Shown: piece by piece, positions 1 to 5,506 of the stretch | How positions within the stretch are numbered: position 1 is the stretch's first letter | Layout: every line of letters starts with the position of its first letter | Source of the DNA: Bacteroidota bacterium | GTDB lineage: Bacteria; Bacteroidota; Bacteroidia; Flavobacteriales; Weeksellaceae | Assembly (NCBI GenBank): GCA_023426625.1 | Contig: JAFAAJ010000280.1 | Span: forward strand, 1-20,064 | Length of the DNA: 20,064 bases | Direction of reading: 5' to 3' | The notes under the pieces: generated by a model | Told to the model about the DNA's origin: nothing | What the model saw: the letters and a program-made list of their open reading frames with translations, nothing else | Database searches by the model: none | Made by a program: the position numbers and the translations under genes

Positions 1-41
1 GCTTTGCCCGCCGGAACCTTTTTTTATTCAAGTAATCCAGA
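1..41. other. Window-edge spacer, possible half of a terminator
   Basis: The first bases contain CCGCCGGAACC followed by seven T residues. This looks like the 3' arm and T-tract of an intrinsic terminator for a rightward gene ending just outside the window. The matching 5' arm is not visible, so the call is only a suggestion. Confidence 0.25.
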
Positions 42-632
42 TTATTTCAAGACCTTTTCAGTTTCCAAATTTCGGATCAATAACAGTTCAAATGCTTCTC
101 CCAGCTCATCTGAGGCTCTGCAAATAGCATTTTCAAGCATACTTCTAATCTGACGTTCCGTTACTCCTGCTTCAGTCCAGCTTTTTCCTGATGTATGAGA
201 ATTAAGGATAAAAGGCATAATACGATCTATAGCACAGGCAAAAATAGCGTCCGGTGTTTTCTCCTCTTCAAACTCCAGCCAAAGATCCATAAATTCTGAA
301 CGTAAAGGTTCATCCAGAATTCCAAAGATGTTCTGTGCGGACAGTTTTTCCCGCTCAAACTTCCCTATCATAGCTTTTTCATCAAAAATAAAAGTATCTC
401 CGGCTTCAATTTCCACCAGATCATGAATGGAAAGCATTCTAATCACCCTTAATAAATCAATATCTGCTCTGTTTTTAGCATATGGATAAAGGATCTGTGC
501 TAAAATAATGATCTGCCATGAATGTTCCGCGGTATTCTCCCTTCTTGAATCATCTGCATTGTAATTTCTTCGCTGTACATTTTTTAAAGCATCAACCGCT
601 AATATAAAATCAATTTCTTTCTGGATTTTCAT
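42..632 (-). CDS. HD-domain phosphohydrolase, YfbR/HDDC2-like (possible 5'-deoxynucleotidase)
   Basis: A 196-residue protein of the HD superfamily, whose members are cytosolic metal-dependent phosphohydrolases. The metal-binding signature is visible: H37 in 'TAEHSW', the HD pair H70-D71 in 'SIHDLVE', and a distal D136 in 'CAIDRIMP'. The spacing and the 'ENTAEHSW...IHDLVEIEAGD' wording match the YfbR/HDDC2 branch, which dephosphorylates deoxynucleoside 5'-monophosphates. Substrate specificity is inferred from the family, not seen. Length is typical (about 190-200 aa). The ATG at 632 is preceded closely by a good -7 box (TATTTTTG), leaving a very short leader. It is transcribed alone, divergently from padR, and its 3' end lies at the window edge. 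Confidence 0.85.
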   Translation of the reverse strand: MKIQKEIDFILAVDALKNVQRRNYNADDSRRENTAEHSWQIIILAQILYPYAKNRADIDLLRVIRMLSIHDLVEIEAGDTFIFDEKAMIGKFEREKLSAQNIFGILDEPLRSEFMDLWLEFEEEKTPDAIFACAIDRIMPFILNSHTSGKSWTEAGVTERQIRSMLENAICRASDELGEAFELLLIRNLETEKVLK

Positions 633-636
633 GATG

Positions 637-644
637 CAAAAATA
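637..644 (-). promoter_or_regulatory. -7 box of the HD phosphohydrolase gene
   Basis: On the minus strand TATTTTTG matches the Bacteroidetes -7 consensus TAnnTTTG exactly and ends 4 nt before the ATG. Transcription would begin about at the start codon, so the mRNA may be nearly leaderless. No convincing TTG at -33 was seen. Confidence 0.45.
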
Positions 645-748
645 AGGTATTTAACAGCAATAATTTTTAATAAAAAGACAATTTTCTAATTTCTTCATCT
701 TTCTCAAAATTTATAATTAAAATTAATATAATTGATTTTCAATTAGTT

Positions 749-765
749 ATGTAGTTTTAAAACAT
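749..765. promoter_or_regulatory. ATGT-N9-ACAT dyad, candidate PadR operator
   Basis: ATGT (749-752) and ACAT (762-765) are separated by 9 nt. PadR-family regulators are known to bind ATGT/ACAT inverted repeats with a spacer near 8-10 nt. The site lies upstream of padR and its promoter, consistent with autoregulation. In AT-rich DNA such a short dyad can occur by chance. Confidence 0.35.
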
Positions 766-782
766 TTTTTCACTACTTTGTA

Positions 783-814
783 TTGCATAATACCATTTTA
801 ATTACATATCTTTG
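783..814 (+). promoter_or_regulatory. Promoter of padR-pspC
   Basis: TTG (783-785), a 21-nt spacer, then TATCTTTG (807-814) give a full match to the Bacteroidetes TAnnTTTG -7 box. The predicted start lies near 820, giving a leader of about 70 nt. The -7 box sits inside a second dyad, TTACAT (802-807) with ATGTAA (817-822), where a bound repressor would block RNA polymerase. Confidence 0.55.
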
Positions 815-824
815 TAATGTAAAA

Positions 825-860
825 TTAGAATAGGCTCAGCTAGCTAGGAGCAGATTCTAA
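825..860. promoter_or_regulatory. Imperfect palindrome in the padR leader
   Basis: TTAGAAT (825-831) pairs with ATTCTAA (854-860), and GCTC (834-837) pairs with GAGC (848-851). They are separated by symmetrical AG/AG mismatches, around a 10-nt centre containing AGCTAGCT. It lies just downstream of the predicted transcription start and about 30 nt before the padR ATG. It could be an operator or an RNA hairpin in the 5' leader; the sequence alone does not decide. Confidence 0.45.
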
Positions 861-889
861 AAATATAACTCAATTAAAACTTATTAAAG

Positions 890-1219
890 ATGAATACTGA
901 AAATACCAAAGCGCAAATGCGAAAAGGAATTCTGGAATTCTGTATTTTAAGTCTCATCAATCATCGTGAAATGTATGTTTCCGACCTTATAGATGAACTG
1001 AAAAAAGGAAAACTGGATGTAGTAGAAGGAACACTCTACCCCCTTTTGACAAGATTGAAAAATGGTGAGTTCCTTTCTTACAGATGGGAAGAATCCACAG
1101 GAGGCCCCCCAAGAAAATACTACCAGATCACAGAAAAAGGTAAACTGTTTTTAGATGAACTTCAAAATACCTGGAATGATTTAACAGACTCAGTAAACCA
1201 AATTACTCAAAAAAATTAA
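890..1219 (+). CDS. PadR-family transcriptional regulator
   Basis: A 109-residue winged-helix DNA-binding protein of PadR subfamily 2 size (about 105-115 aa). The PadR core is plain: 'RKGILEFCILSLINHREMYVSDLIDEL' at residues 12-38 and 'VVEGTLYPLLTRLKNGEFLSYRWEE' at 44-68. The wing follows with 'GGPPRKYYQITEKGKLFLDEL'. These proteins are usually dimeric repressors that sense small molecules or envelope stress and repress their own operon. The gene is 5 nt upstream of the PspC-domain gene, a pairing common in Bacteroidetes, so it probably controls that protein. The start is the only ATG downstream of the leader and fits the family N-terminus. The effector is unknown. Confidence 0.93.
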   Translation: MNTENTKAQMRKGILEFCILSLINHREMYVSDLIDELKKGKLDVVEGTLYPLLTRLKNGEFLSYRWEESTGGPPRKYYQITEKGKLFLDELQNTWNDLTDSVNQITQKN

Positions 1220-1224
1220 AAGCT

Positions 1225-2937
1225 ATGAACAAGACACTCTCAATAGGACTCGCAGGTTTTTCTTTCACCATAGAAGAACACGCATATATAAAGCTCAGCG
1301 ACTACCTTAATGCCCTGAGAAGCTCATTAGACGCTTCAGAAGCAGAGGAGGTAATGCACGACATAGAAATAAGGATGGTTGAAATCTTCAAAGATTCACT
1401 AGGAAAACGTGAGGTAATCAATGATTCGGATGTAGAAAGAGTAATCGCGCAGATCGGTACTCCGGAAAAGATCGAAGAACAGGAAGAAGCTTATTATTCT
1501 GAAAAGAATAATGCAAGACGTAATCATTCAGGAACAGCATATACCGATAAAAAACAATTGTTCCGTGATCCTGAAAGACAAAAGATCGCAGGTGTTTGTG
1601 CCGGATTAGCTCATTATACAGGGATAGATATTACAGCGATGAGAGCAATATGGGTTGTTGTTTTCTTATTGATGATCCCGGCTGCAGGAAGTGCATTACT
1701 GATTGGATTCCTTTACCTTATACTTTGGATCGTACTTCCAAAAGCAGAAACTGCATCAGATTTCCTGAAAATGAAGGGAAAGCCTATGAACTTCGACAAT
1801 CTTAAGAATGAGTCTAATAAATTGGTTCAGTTTGCCAACGAATCTACTCAGAGAGTCGGAGAAATGTATAACGAAAGTAAGCCTTACATCAACAATGCAG
1901 GCAGCGGAATATGGAATGTTTTTAAATACATCATCGGTGGTATCTTCGTGTTTATGGCACTTATAAGCATTGTAGGAGTATTCTTCATCTTCGGATTTTT
2001 CGGAATGGATTCTGATTTCCCGGGAGCTAACCAAATGAGATTCTACTTTGATGATAACGGGATGGATAAGATACTTACTGCCATGATGGTTATCGGATCT
2101 TTAATCCCGGCTATGATTTTCACCCTTCTAAGCATCAAGATCTTCTCTCCTAAAACTAAATTGAGAAATGTAGGAATTGTTCTTGGAGCATTGATCTTGA
2201 TCCTAATCGCATTAGGAACTTACTTCGGAATCAATATGGCGAAAAGAGACATGATCTACAAAGGAAGCAAGGAAGACACGGAGAATATTATGATCAATAC
2301 TACTTCTGACAGTATCTATGTAGACGTTAAACAGGTTAATATTCCTCAGAATTTCACTGCATACGATGATGATATTTATTCCGATAAAAAATCAGTGTTT
2401 GAAGAAGATTATATCTATGTTGACGTAACCAGAAAACCAGACATAAAAACTCCTTACCTGATCATTAAAAAAGAAGGAAACGGATACAATGTTCCGGTAC
2501 AGGTAACAGTTCCAGTAGAAGTGATCGACAACAAGGTACTACTTCCAAATTACATCAAATATCCTTATGAACACAGATTCAGAGATTACAGAGTGGATTA
2601 TGAGCTTGTAGTTCCTCAAAACACAATCATCATCCCTGTGAAGAACAACAAAATAGACTTCAATGGAGATCTGAACGCAGATGGAATAAATGATGACGAT
2701 CAGGAAAGAGATGAAAAAGGAGAAATTAAGATCGAAAATAATAAGATCACGGTAAACGGTTCTACTATAGAATACGACTCCAATGATGAGGACAGCGTTA
2801 TTATCAACGGTAAAAAAGTTCCCAGCTACCGAGCAGAAAGAATAATTGACTCTATGAAACATGGCATCAAAAAAATGAAAGATGTAGACATCAAGATCAA
2901 AGAAGGAAAAAACGAAATTTCCATACAAACTAAATAA
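1225..2937 (+). CDS. PspC-domain membrane protein with N-terminal HAAS-like region
   Basis: A 570-residue inner-membrane protein. Residues about 1-90 form a charged helical region ('SLDASEAEEVMHDIEIRMVEIF...VIAQIGTPEKIEEQEE') resembling the HAAS/DUF1700-type domains that often accompany PadR regulators. Residues about 111-175 are a PspC domain ('LFRDPERQKIAGVCAGLAHYTGID', then a long hydrophobic stretch). Further membrane segments lie near 233-260, 284-305 and 315-337. The last 230 residues are soluble, charged and probably periplasmic. PspC proteins act in membrane-stress responses. Together with padR it likely forms a two-gene envelope-stress unit. It is far longer than stand-alone PspC (about 60-120 aa), but long C-terminal extensions are usual in Bacteroidetes. 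Confidence 0.88.
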   Translation: MNKTLSIGLAGFSFTIEEHAYIKLSDYLNALRSSLDASEAEEVMHDIEIRMVEIFKDSLGKREVINDSDVERVIAQIGTPEKIEEQEEAYYSEKNNARRNHSGTAYTDKKQLFRDPERQKIAGVCAGLAHYTGIDITAMRAIWVVVFLLMIPAAGSALLIGFLYLILWIVLPKAETASDFLKMKGKPMNFDNLKNESNKLVQFANESTQRVGEMYNESKPYINNAGSGIWNVFKYIIGGIFVFMALISIVGVFFIFGFFGMDSDFPGANQMRFYFDDNGMDKILTAMMVIGSLIPAMIFTLLSIKIFSPKTKLRNVGIVLGALILILIALGTYFGINMAKRDMIYKGSKEDTENIMINTTSDSIYVDVKQVNIPQNFTAYDDDIYSDKKSVFEEDYIYVDVTRKPDIKTPYLIIKKEGNGYNVPVQVTVPVEVIDNKVLLPNYIKYPYEHRFRDYRVDYELVVPQNTIIIPVKNNKIDFNGDLNADGINDDDQERDEKGEIKIENNKITVNGSTIEYDSNDEDSVIINGKKVPSYRAERIIDSMKHGIKKMKDVDIKIKEGKNEISIQTK

Positions 2938-2946
2938 TTAACTGCA

Positions 2947-3007
2947 GAGAGTGGCAAGAAGGTGTGAATGGATAGCAACCGTTTGAAATTCACACTCTTC
3001 TTCTCTC
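2947..3007 (+). other. Long hairpin downstream of the pspC gene
   Basis: GTGTGAAT (2962-2969) pairs with ATTCACAC (2988-2995). The stem continues as AAGAAG/CTTCTT across a single bulged T, and then GAGAG/CTCTC across a 4-nt bulge, giving about 19 bp around an 18-nt loop. No T-tract follows on the plus strand, so it is not a classic terminator. It may protect the 3' end of the padR-pspC mRNA. Confidence 0.5.
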
Positions 3008-3031
3008 AAAAACAATAAAAAAAGTTAGCAT

Positions 3032-3066
3032 TTTGTTCCGTATTTGAAATATTTATTTTAACTTCG
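3032..3066 (+). promoter_or_regulatory. Probable promoter of the 20-residue peptide gene
   Basis: TTTG (3032-3035), a 23-nt spacer, then TAACTTCG (3059-3066), which matches TAnnTTTG at 7 of 8 positions. The predicted start is near 3073, giving a leader of about 40 nt to the ATG at 3112. The fit is moderate, but together with the terminator at 3203 it delimits a short transcript of roughly 160 nt. Confidence 0.4.
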
Positions 3067-3111
3067 TGAAATAATTTTAAACTTCCCCAAATCATTAAAA
3101 ATATCATAACC

Positions 3112-3174
3112 ATGGTACAACTAGCACTAGAAATTGTAATGAAAATCGTAGATTTGATCAGCGGTTTGTTTTAA
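3112..3174 (+). CDS. 20-residue amphipathic peptide (candidate small protein)
   Basis: ATG at 3112 opens a 20-codon frame, MVQLALEIVMKIVDLISGLF, ending in TAA. Polar residues sit at 3, 7, 11, 14 and 17/18, the rest being Val, Leu, Ile, Met, Ala or Phe. That 4-4-3-4 spacing puts all charge on one narrow face of an alpha-helix. The size and pattern recall membrane-active small peptides such as phenol-soluble modulins or short membrane-regulatory peptides, though no homology is claimed. The frame has an A-rich upstream region typical of flavobacterial starts, a candidate promoter, and a strong terminator 28 nt after its stop. It is the only frame in a compact transcription unit. The alternative is that the transcript is a non-coding RNA and the frame is chance. 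Confidence 0.5.
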   Translation: MVQLALEIVMKIVDLISGLF

Positions 3175-3199
3175 GAGCGATAATATTTCAATATATTTG
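3165..3199 (+). promoter_or_regulatory. Possible promoter of the acyltransferase gene, overlapping a terminator
   Basis: TTTG (3165-3168), 23 nt, then TATATTTG (3192-3199), a perfect TAnnTTTG. A start near 3206 would fall in the 5' arm of the terminator hairpin, so an mRNA started here would lack an intact stem and escape termination. It would give a leader of about 42 nt to the ATG at 3248. Confidence 0.4.
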
Positions 3200-3202
3200 T
3201 AG

Positions 3203-3234
3203 AGTATAACCTTTGGTTATACTTTTTTGTTTTT
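3203..3234 (+). terminator. Intrinsic terminator after the small-peptide gene
   Basis: AGTATAACC (3203-3211), loop TTT, GGTTATACT (3215-3223) form a perfect 9-bp stem followed by a T-rich tail to 3234. This is a textbook rho-independent terminator on the plus strand and ends the short peptide transcript just ahead of the acyltransferase gene. Confidence 0.8.
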
Positions 3235-3247
3235 AATACGTGCTTCT

Positions 3248-3835
3248 ATGAGAAAATTAATAGGTAAACTGTTGCTGAAACTGATGGGCTGGAAAGTTGT
3301 TCTGCAGGGTGATGTGAACAACATGAACAGATGCATCCTTGTTGTGGCCCCTCATACCCATAACATGGAATATATTTTGGGAAATCTTGCCTATTGGTCT
3401 TTAGAAAAACCTTTAAAAGTAATCATTAAAGATGAACATACCAAAGCATGGTATGGCGGATTGGTAAAAGGATTAGGAGGAATCGGGATAGACAGAAGCC
3501 AGAGAAATGACCTCGTGAACTTTGTTGCGAAACAGTTTGAGAAAGAAAATTTCAGCTTAGTCATCACTCCTGAAGGTACCAGAAGTTGGGTTCCGAAATG
3601 GAGAAAAGGCTTCTATCATATGGCTTTAGCCGCTAAAGTTCCTATTGTTTTAGCTGCAGGTGACTTTAAAAGAAAGATCATTTATTTAGGATACACCATT
3701 CCTTACGAAAGAATTGCTTCTGTTCCATTTTCTGAGATCATGGAGGAAATTCAGGATTATTATATTAAAAACGATATTGTTCCTAAAGTTCCGGCCAACT
3801 GGAATCCGGATATTATGGGCAGCGAAAAAGTGTAA
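3248..3835 (+). CDS. PlsC-like lysophospholipid/1-acylglycerol-3-phosphate acyltransferase
   Basis: A 195-residue membrane-associated acyltransferase of the PlsC/LPLAT superfamily, which transfers fatty acyl groups to lysophosphatidate or related acceptors in phospholipid synthesis. The EGTR phosphate-binding motif is at residues 109-112 ('TPEGTRSW'), and 'GGIGIDRS' at 77-84 is the usual intermediate block. The catalytic HX4D block reads H36-T-H-N-M-E41, so the usual Asp is Glu. Length fits the short Bacteroidetes branch (about 180-200 aa). I chose the ATG at 3248; a longer in-frame reading would need a TTG at 3227 that lies inside the terminator T-tract. The exact acceptor is not known. Confidence 0.82.
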   Translation: MRKLIGKLLLKLMGWKVVLQGDVNNMNRCILVVAPHTHNMEYILGNLAYWSLEKPLKVIIKDEHTKAWYGGLVKGLGGIGIDRSQRNDLVNFVAKQFEKENFSLVITPEGTRSWVPKWRKGFYHMALAAKVPIVLAAGDFKRKIIYLGYTIPYERIASVPFSEIMEEIQDYYIKNDIVPKVPANWNPDIMGSEKV

Positions 3836-3848
3836 GAACTGGAGTTTA

Positions 3849-3897
3849 GGAAATTAATTTCCAATTTCTAATTTCTAATTTCTAATTTCTAATTTCT
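3849..3897. repeat. 14-bp palindrome abutting five tandem AATTTCT heptamers
   Basis: GGAAATTAATTTCC (3849-3862) is a perfect palindrome. Directly after it come five exact copies of AATTTCT (3863-3897) and a partial sixth. The tract ends about 20 bp before the thioesterase ATG, where copy-number change would alter the distance between upstream control elements and the start codon. Confidence 0.85.
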
Positions 3898-3918
3898 AAT
3901 TAATTTATCATTCATACC

Positions 3919-4347
3919 ATGCAAGGGCAAACAAAAGAAGAAATATTAGCATTTCTAAATAACTGGGGAGACATAACTTTAGCCAAAACACTGGAGATAA
4001 AGTTCATTGATATTGATGTGGAAAATGAAACGCTAACTGCAACCATGCCTGTTCAGCCAAAAGTACACCAACCTTTCGGAATTATGCACGGTGGCGCAAG
4101 CTGTGTTTTAGCTGAAACACTGGGTTCTAGCCTGTCTAATATTTTTATTGACGGCAACAAATATTACGGTGTAGGAACGAATATTAATTCCAACCATTTA
4201 CGAAGTAAAAAAGACGGAATCGTGACTGCAACAGCACGCTTCATCAGAAAAGGAAAAACGATGCACGTTTCTGAAATTGAGATCCGTGACGAAAAAGGTC
4301 AATTGATCAACCATACCACAATGACGAATAATATTATTCACAGATAA
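3919..4347 (+). CDS. PaaI-family hotdog thioesterase, probable 1,4-dihydroxy-2-naphthoyl-CoA hydrolase
   Basis: A 142-residue single hotdog-fold acyl-CoA thioesterase. The signature block is Q51-P-F-G54-I-M-H57-G-G59 followed by the catalytic-type E66 ('CVLAETLG'), as in PaaI/MenI/EntH-type enzymes. Length is typical (about 135-145 aa). In flavobacteria this gene normally lies next to the isochorismate synthase gene, and its likely role is hydrolysis of DHNA-CoA in menaquinone biosynthesis. That substrate comes from context and family, not from sequence alone. Here menF is about 3.1 kb downstream, separated by a three-gene cassette. The gene may be read through from the acyltransferase gene, as no clear -7 box lies in the 83-bp gap. 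Confidence 0.85.
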   Translation: MQGQTKEEILAFLNNWGDITLAKTLEIKFIDIDVENETLTATMPVQPKVHQPFGIMHGGASCVLAETLGSSLSNIFIDGNKYYGVGTNINSNHLRSKKDGIVTATARFIRKGKTMHVSEIEIRDEKGQLINHTTMTNNIIHR

Positions 4348-4369
4348 ATAATTATTACATAATAATGAT

Positions 4370-4478
4370 AAGAGGCTGTCTCAAAAGGTAAATTAATGCT
4401 CTGAGAATCTCCTAAATGACAAAAGTTGTCAGACAGGAGTCCGAGAGAGGGGGTACTTTTGAGACAGCCTCTTTTTTT
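4370..4478 (+). repeat. 100-bp inverted-repeat element with terminator-like 3' end
   Basis: AGAGGCTGTCTCAAAAG (4371-4387) is perfectly inverted at 4456-4472, extended by one A/T pair to 18 bp, and the right arm runs into seven T residues. The 68-nt interior can also fold: CTCCT with AGGAG, and GACAA with TTGTC. It can act as a terminator after the thioesterase gene. The long matched arms and structured core also fit a small non-autonomous mobile element (MITE-like). No target-site duplication was evident. Confidence 0.65.
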
Positions 4479-4487
4479 ATAATATTG
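4458..4487 (+). promoter_or_regulatory. Possible promoter of the lipoprotein-sigma-barrel cassette
   Basis: TTTG (4458-4461), lying within the right arm of the inverted repeat, is 18 nt upstream of TAATATTG (4480-4487), which matches TAnnTTTG at 7 of 8 positions. The predicted start near 4494 gives a leader of about 40 nt to the ATG at 4533. If real, the repeat element supplies half of the cassette promoter. Confidence 0.4.
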
Positions 4488-4532
4488 CTGCAACCTTTTC
4501 AGGTTTCTCCATCTTATAAGAAATTAACAACT

Positions 4533-5504
4533 ATGAAAACTTTGATTTTACCCTTTCTATCTCTTTTAATGTTTCTATTTTCTTGCAGAGAGGATTCTAT
4601 AGGAACTATCGAGAAAACAATGATTTCTTATGATGTGTATGTTTCCGGTAAAGATAATAACCAATTATGTTATTGGAAAAACGGAATAAAACACAATATT
4701 ACAAATATCCTTACAGAGAGTGAACCCTCCAAAATATTTGTTAGCGGCAATAATGTTTATATTCAAGGAAGATATGGGTATTGGATGAACGGAAATTATA
4801 CAACTTACCACCAAGCTACCGGAATAACTCCCTCTTCTATAATTGATATTTTTGATTTATATGTTAAAAATGGAAATGTATACTTTGTAGGATACACGTG
4901 GAACAGTCCCTCATCCTTTGAATTTTGCTATTGGAAAAACGGGATAAAGAACCTACTCTTCACTGATAATAGCGTTTATAATGATTTTTGTACAATAACG
5001 GAATTTAATTCAGACGTTTATATCGGAGCTATTAAAAAAGAAAATGGCATCTACAAAAGCGGTTATTTTAAAAACACTACATTCTATCCTTTATTCAACT
5101 CTCCAACATTAGAACCTCAAAACACCCATGTAATATCCAATAATGATCATGTCTATTTTTCTACACAACAATTTTATATGAATTTACAAACTGGTAATCA
5201 GGTAAACATACCTCCGTTACCCAATGGATATTACAACCGCAATATTCCTTCTATCGATCAAAATGATTTGTATAACAACGGATTTCTTGATTATTATTAT
5301 AAAAATGCAAACTTAATTTATAATCCAAATATTTTAAATCCTATTATAAGAGATCTAAAAATAACAGACCAAAACATATATATGATCCGAACAGATCCTA
5401 ATGAATTAGAATTTAAAGTATATATTAATAATATAGAAACGCAAACCATTCAAAATGTAAATTTTGGATCGAGTTTCAATAACATTACTGTTGTAAAACA
5501 TTAA
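4533..5504 (+). CDS. Lipoprotein with repeated VYxxG...YWKNG blades (beta-propeller-like)
   Basis: A 323-residue predicted lipoprotein. The signal 'LLMFLFSC' has a lipobox with C18. I chose the ATG at 4533 because an upstream in-frame ATG at 4416 lies inside the inverted repeat and would bury the signal peptide. The mature part repeats a unit of about 40 residues: DVYVSG (34), NVYIQG (74), NVYFVG (115), DVYIGA (161) and HVYFST (206). The first four are followed by CYWKNG, GYWMNG, CYWKNG and GYFKNT. This suggests a beta-propeller. The gene is rich in Asn and Tyr codons and looks more A+T-rich than its flanks. It ends 2 nt before the sigma-factor ATG, so the two are probably translationally coupled. 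Function is unknown; a surface or periplasmic ligand sensor is an inference. Confidence 0.75.
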   Translation: MKTLILPFLSLLMFLFSCREDSIGTIEKTMISYDVYVSGKDNNQLCYWKNGIKHNITNILTESEPSKIFVSGNNVYIQGRYGYWMNGNYTTYHQATGITPSSIIDIFDLYVKNGNVYFVGYTWNSPSSFEFCYWKNGIKNLLFTDNSVYNDFCTITEFNSDVYIGAIKKENGIYKSGYFKNTTFYPLFNSPTLEPQNTHVISNNDHVYFSTQQFYMNLQTGNQVNIPPLPNGYYNRNIPSIDQNDLYNNGFLDYYYKNANLIYNPNILNPIIRDLKITDQNIYMIRTDPNELEFKVYINNIETQTIQNVNFGSSFNNITVVKH

Positions 5505-5506
5505 AA

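Noticed and set aside
1756..2034. Minus-strand and alternate-frame open stretches inside the PspC gene
   Set aside because: They are shadows of a well-supported coding frame, with no family features or start signals.
3227..3247. TTG-initiated extension of the acyltransferase
   Set aside because: The codons are the T-tract of the terminator; the ATG at 3248 matches the family N-terminus.
3863..3897. CRISPR array
   Set aside because: The units are 7-bp and contiguous, with no spacers and no cas genes in the window.
4416..4532. N-terminal extension of the lipoprotein starting inside the inverted repeat
   Set aside because: It would place 39 residues before a clear lipoprotein signal peptide and begin within a terminator-like repeat; the ATG at 4533 gives a normal signal.
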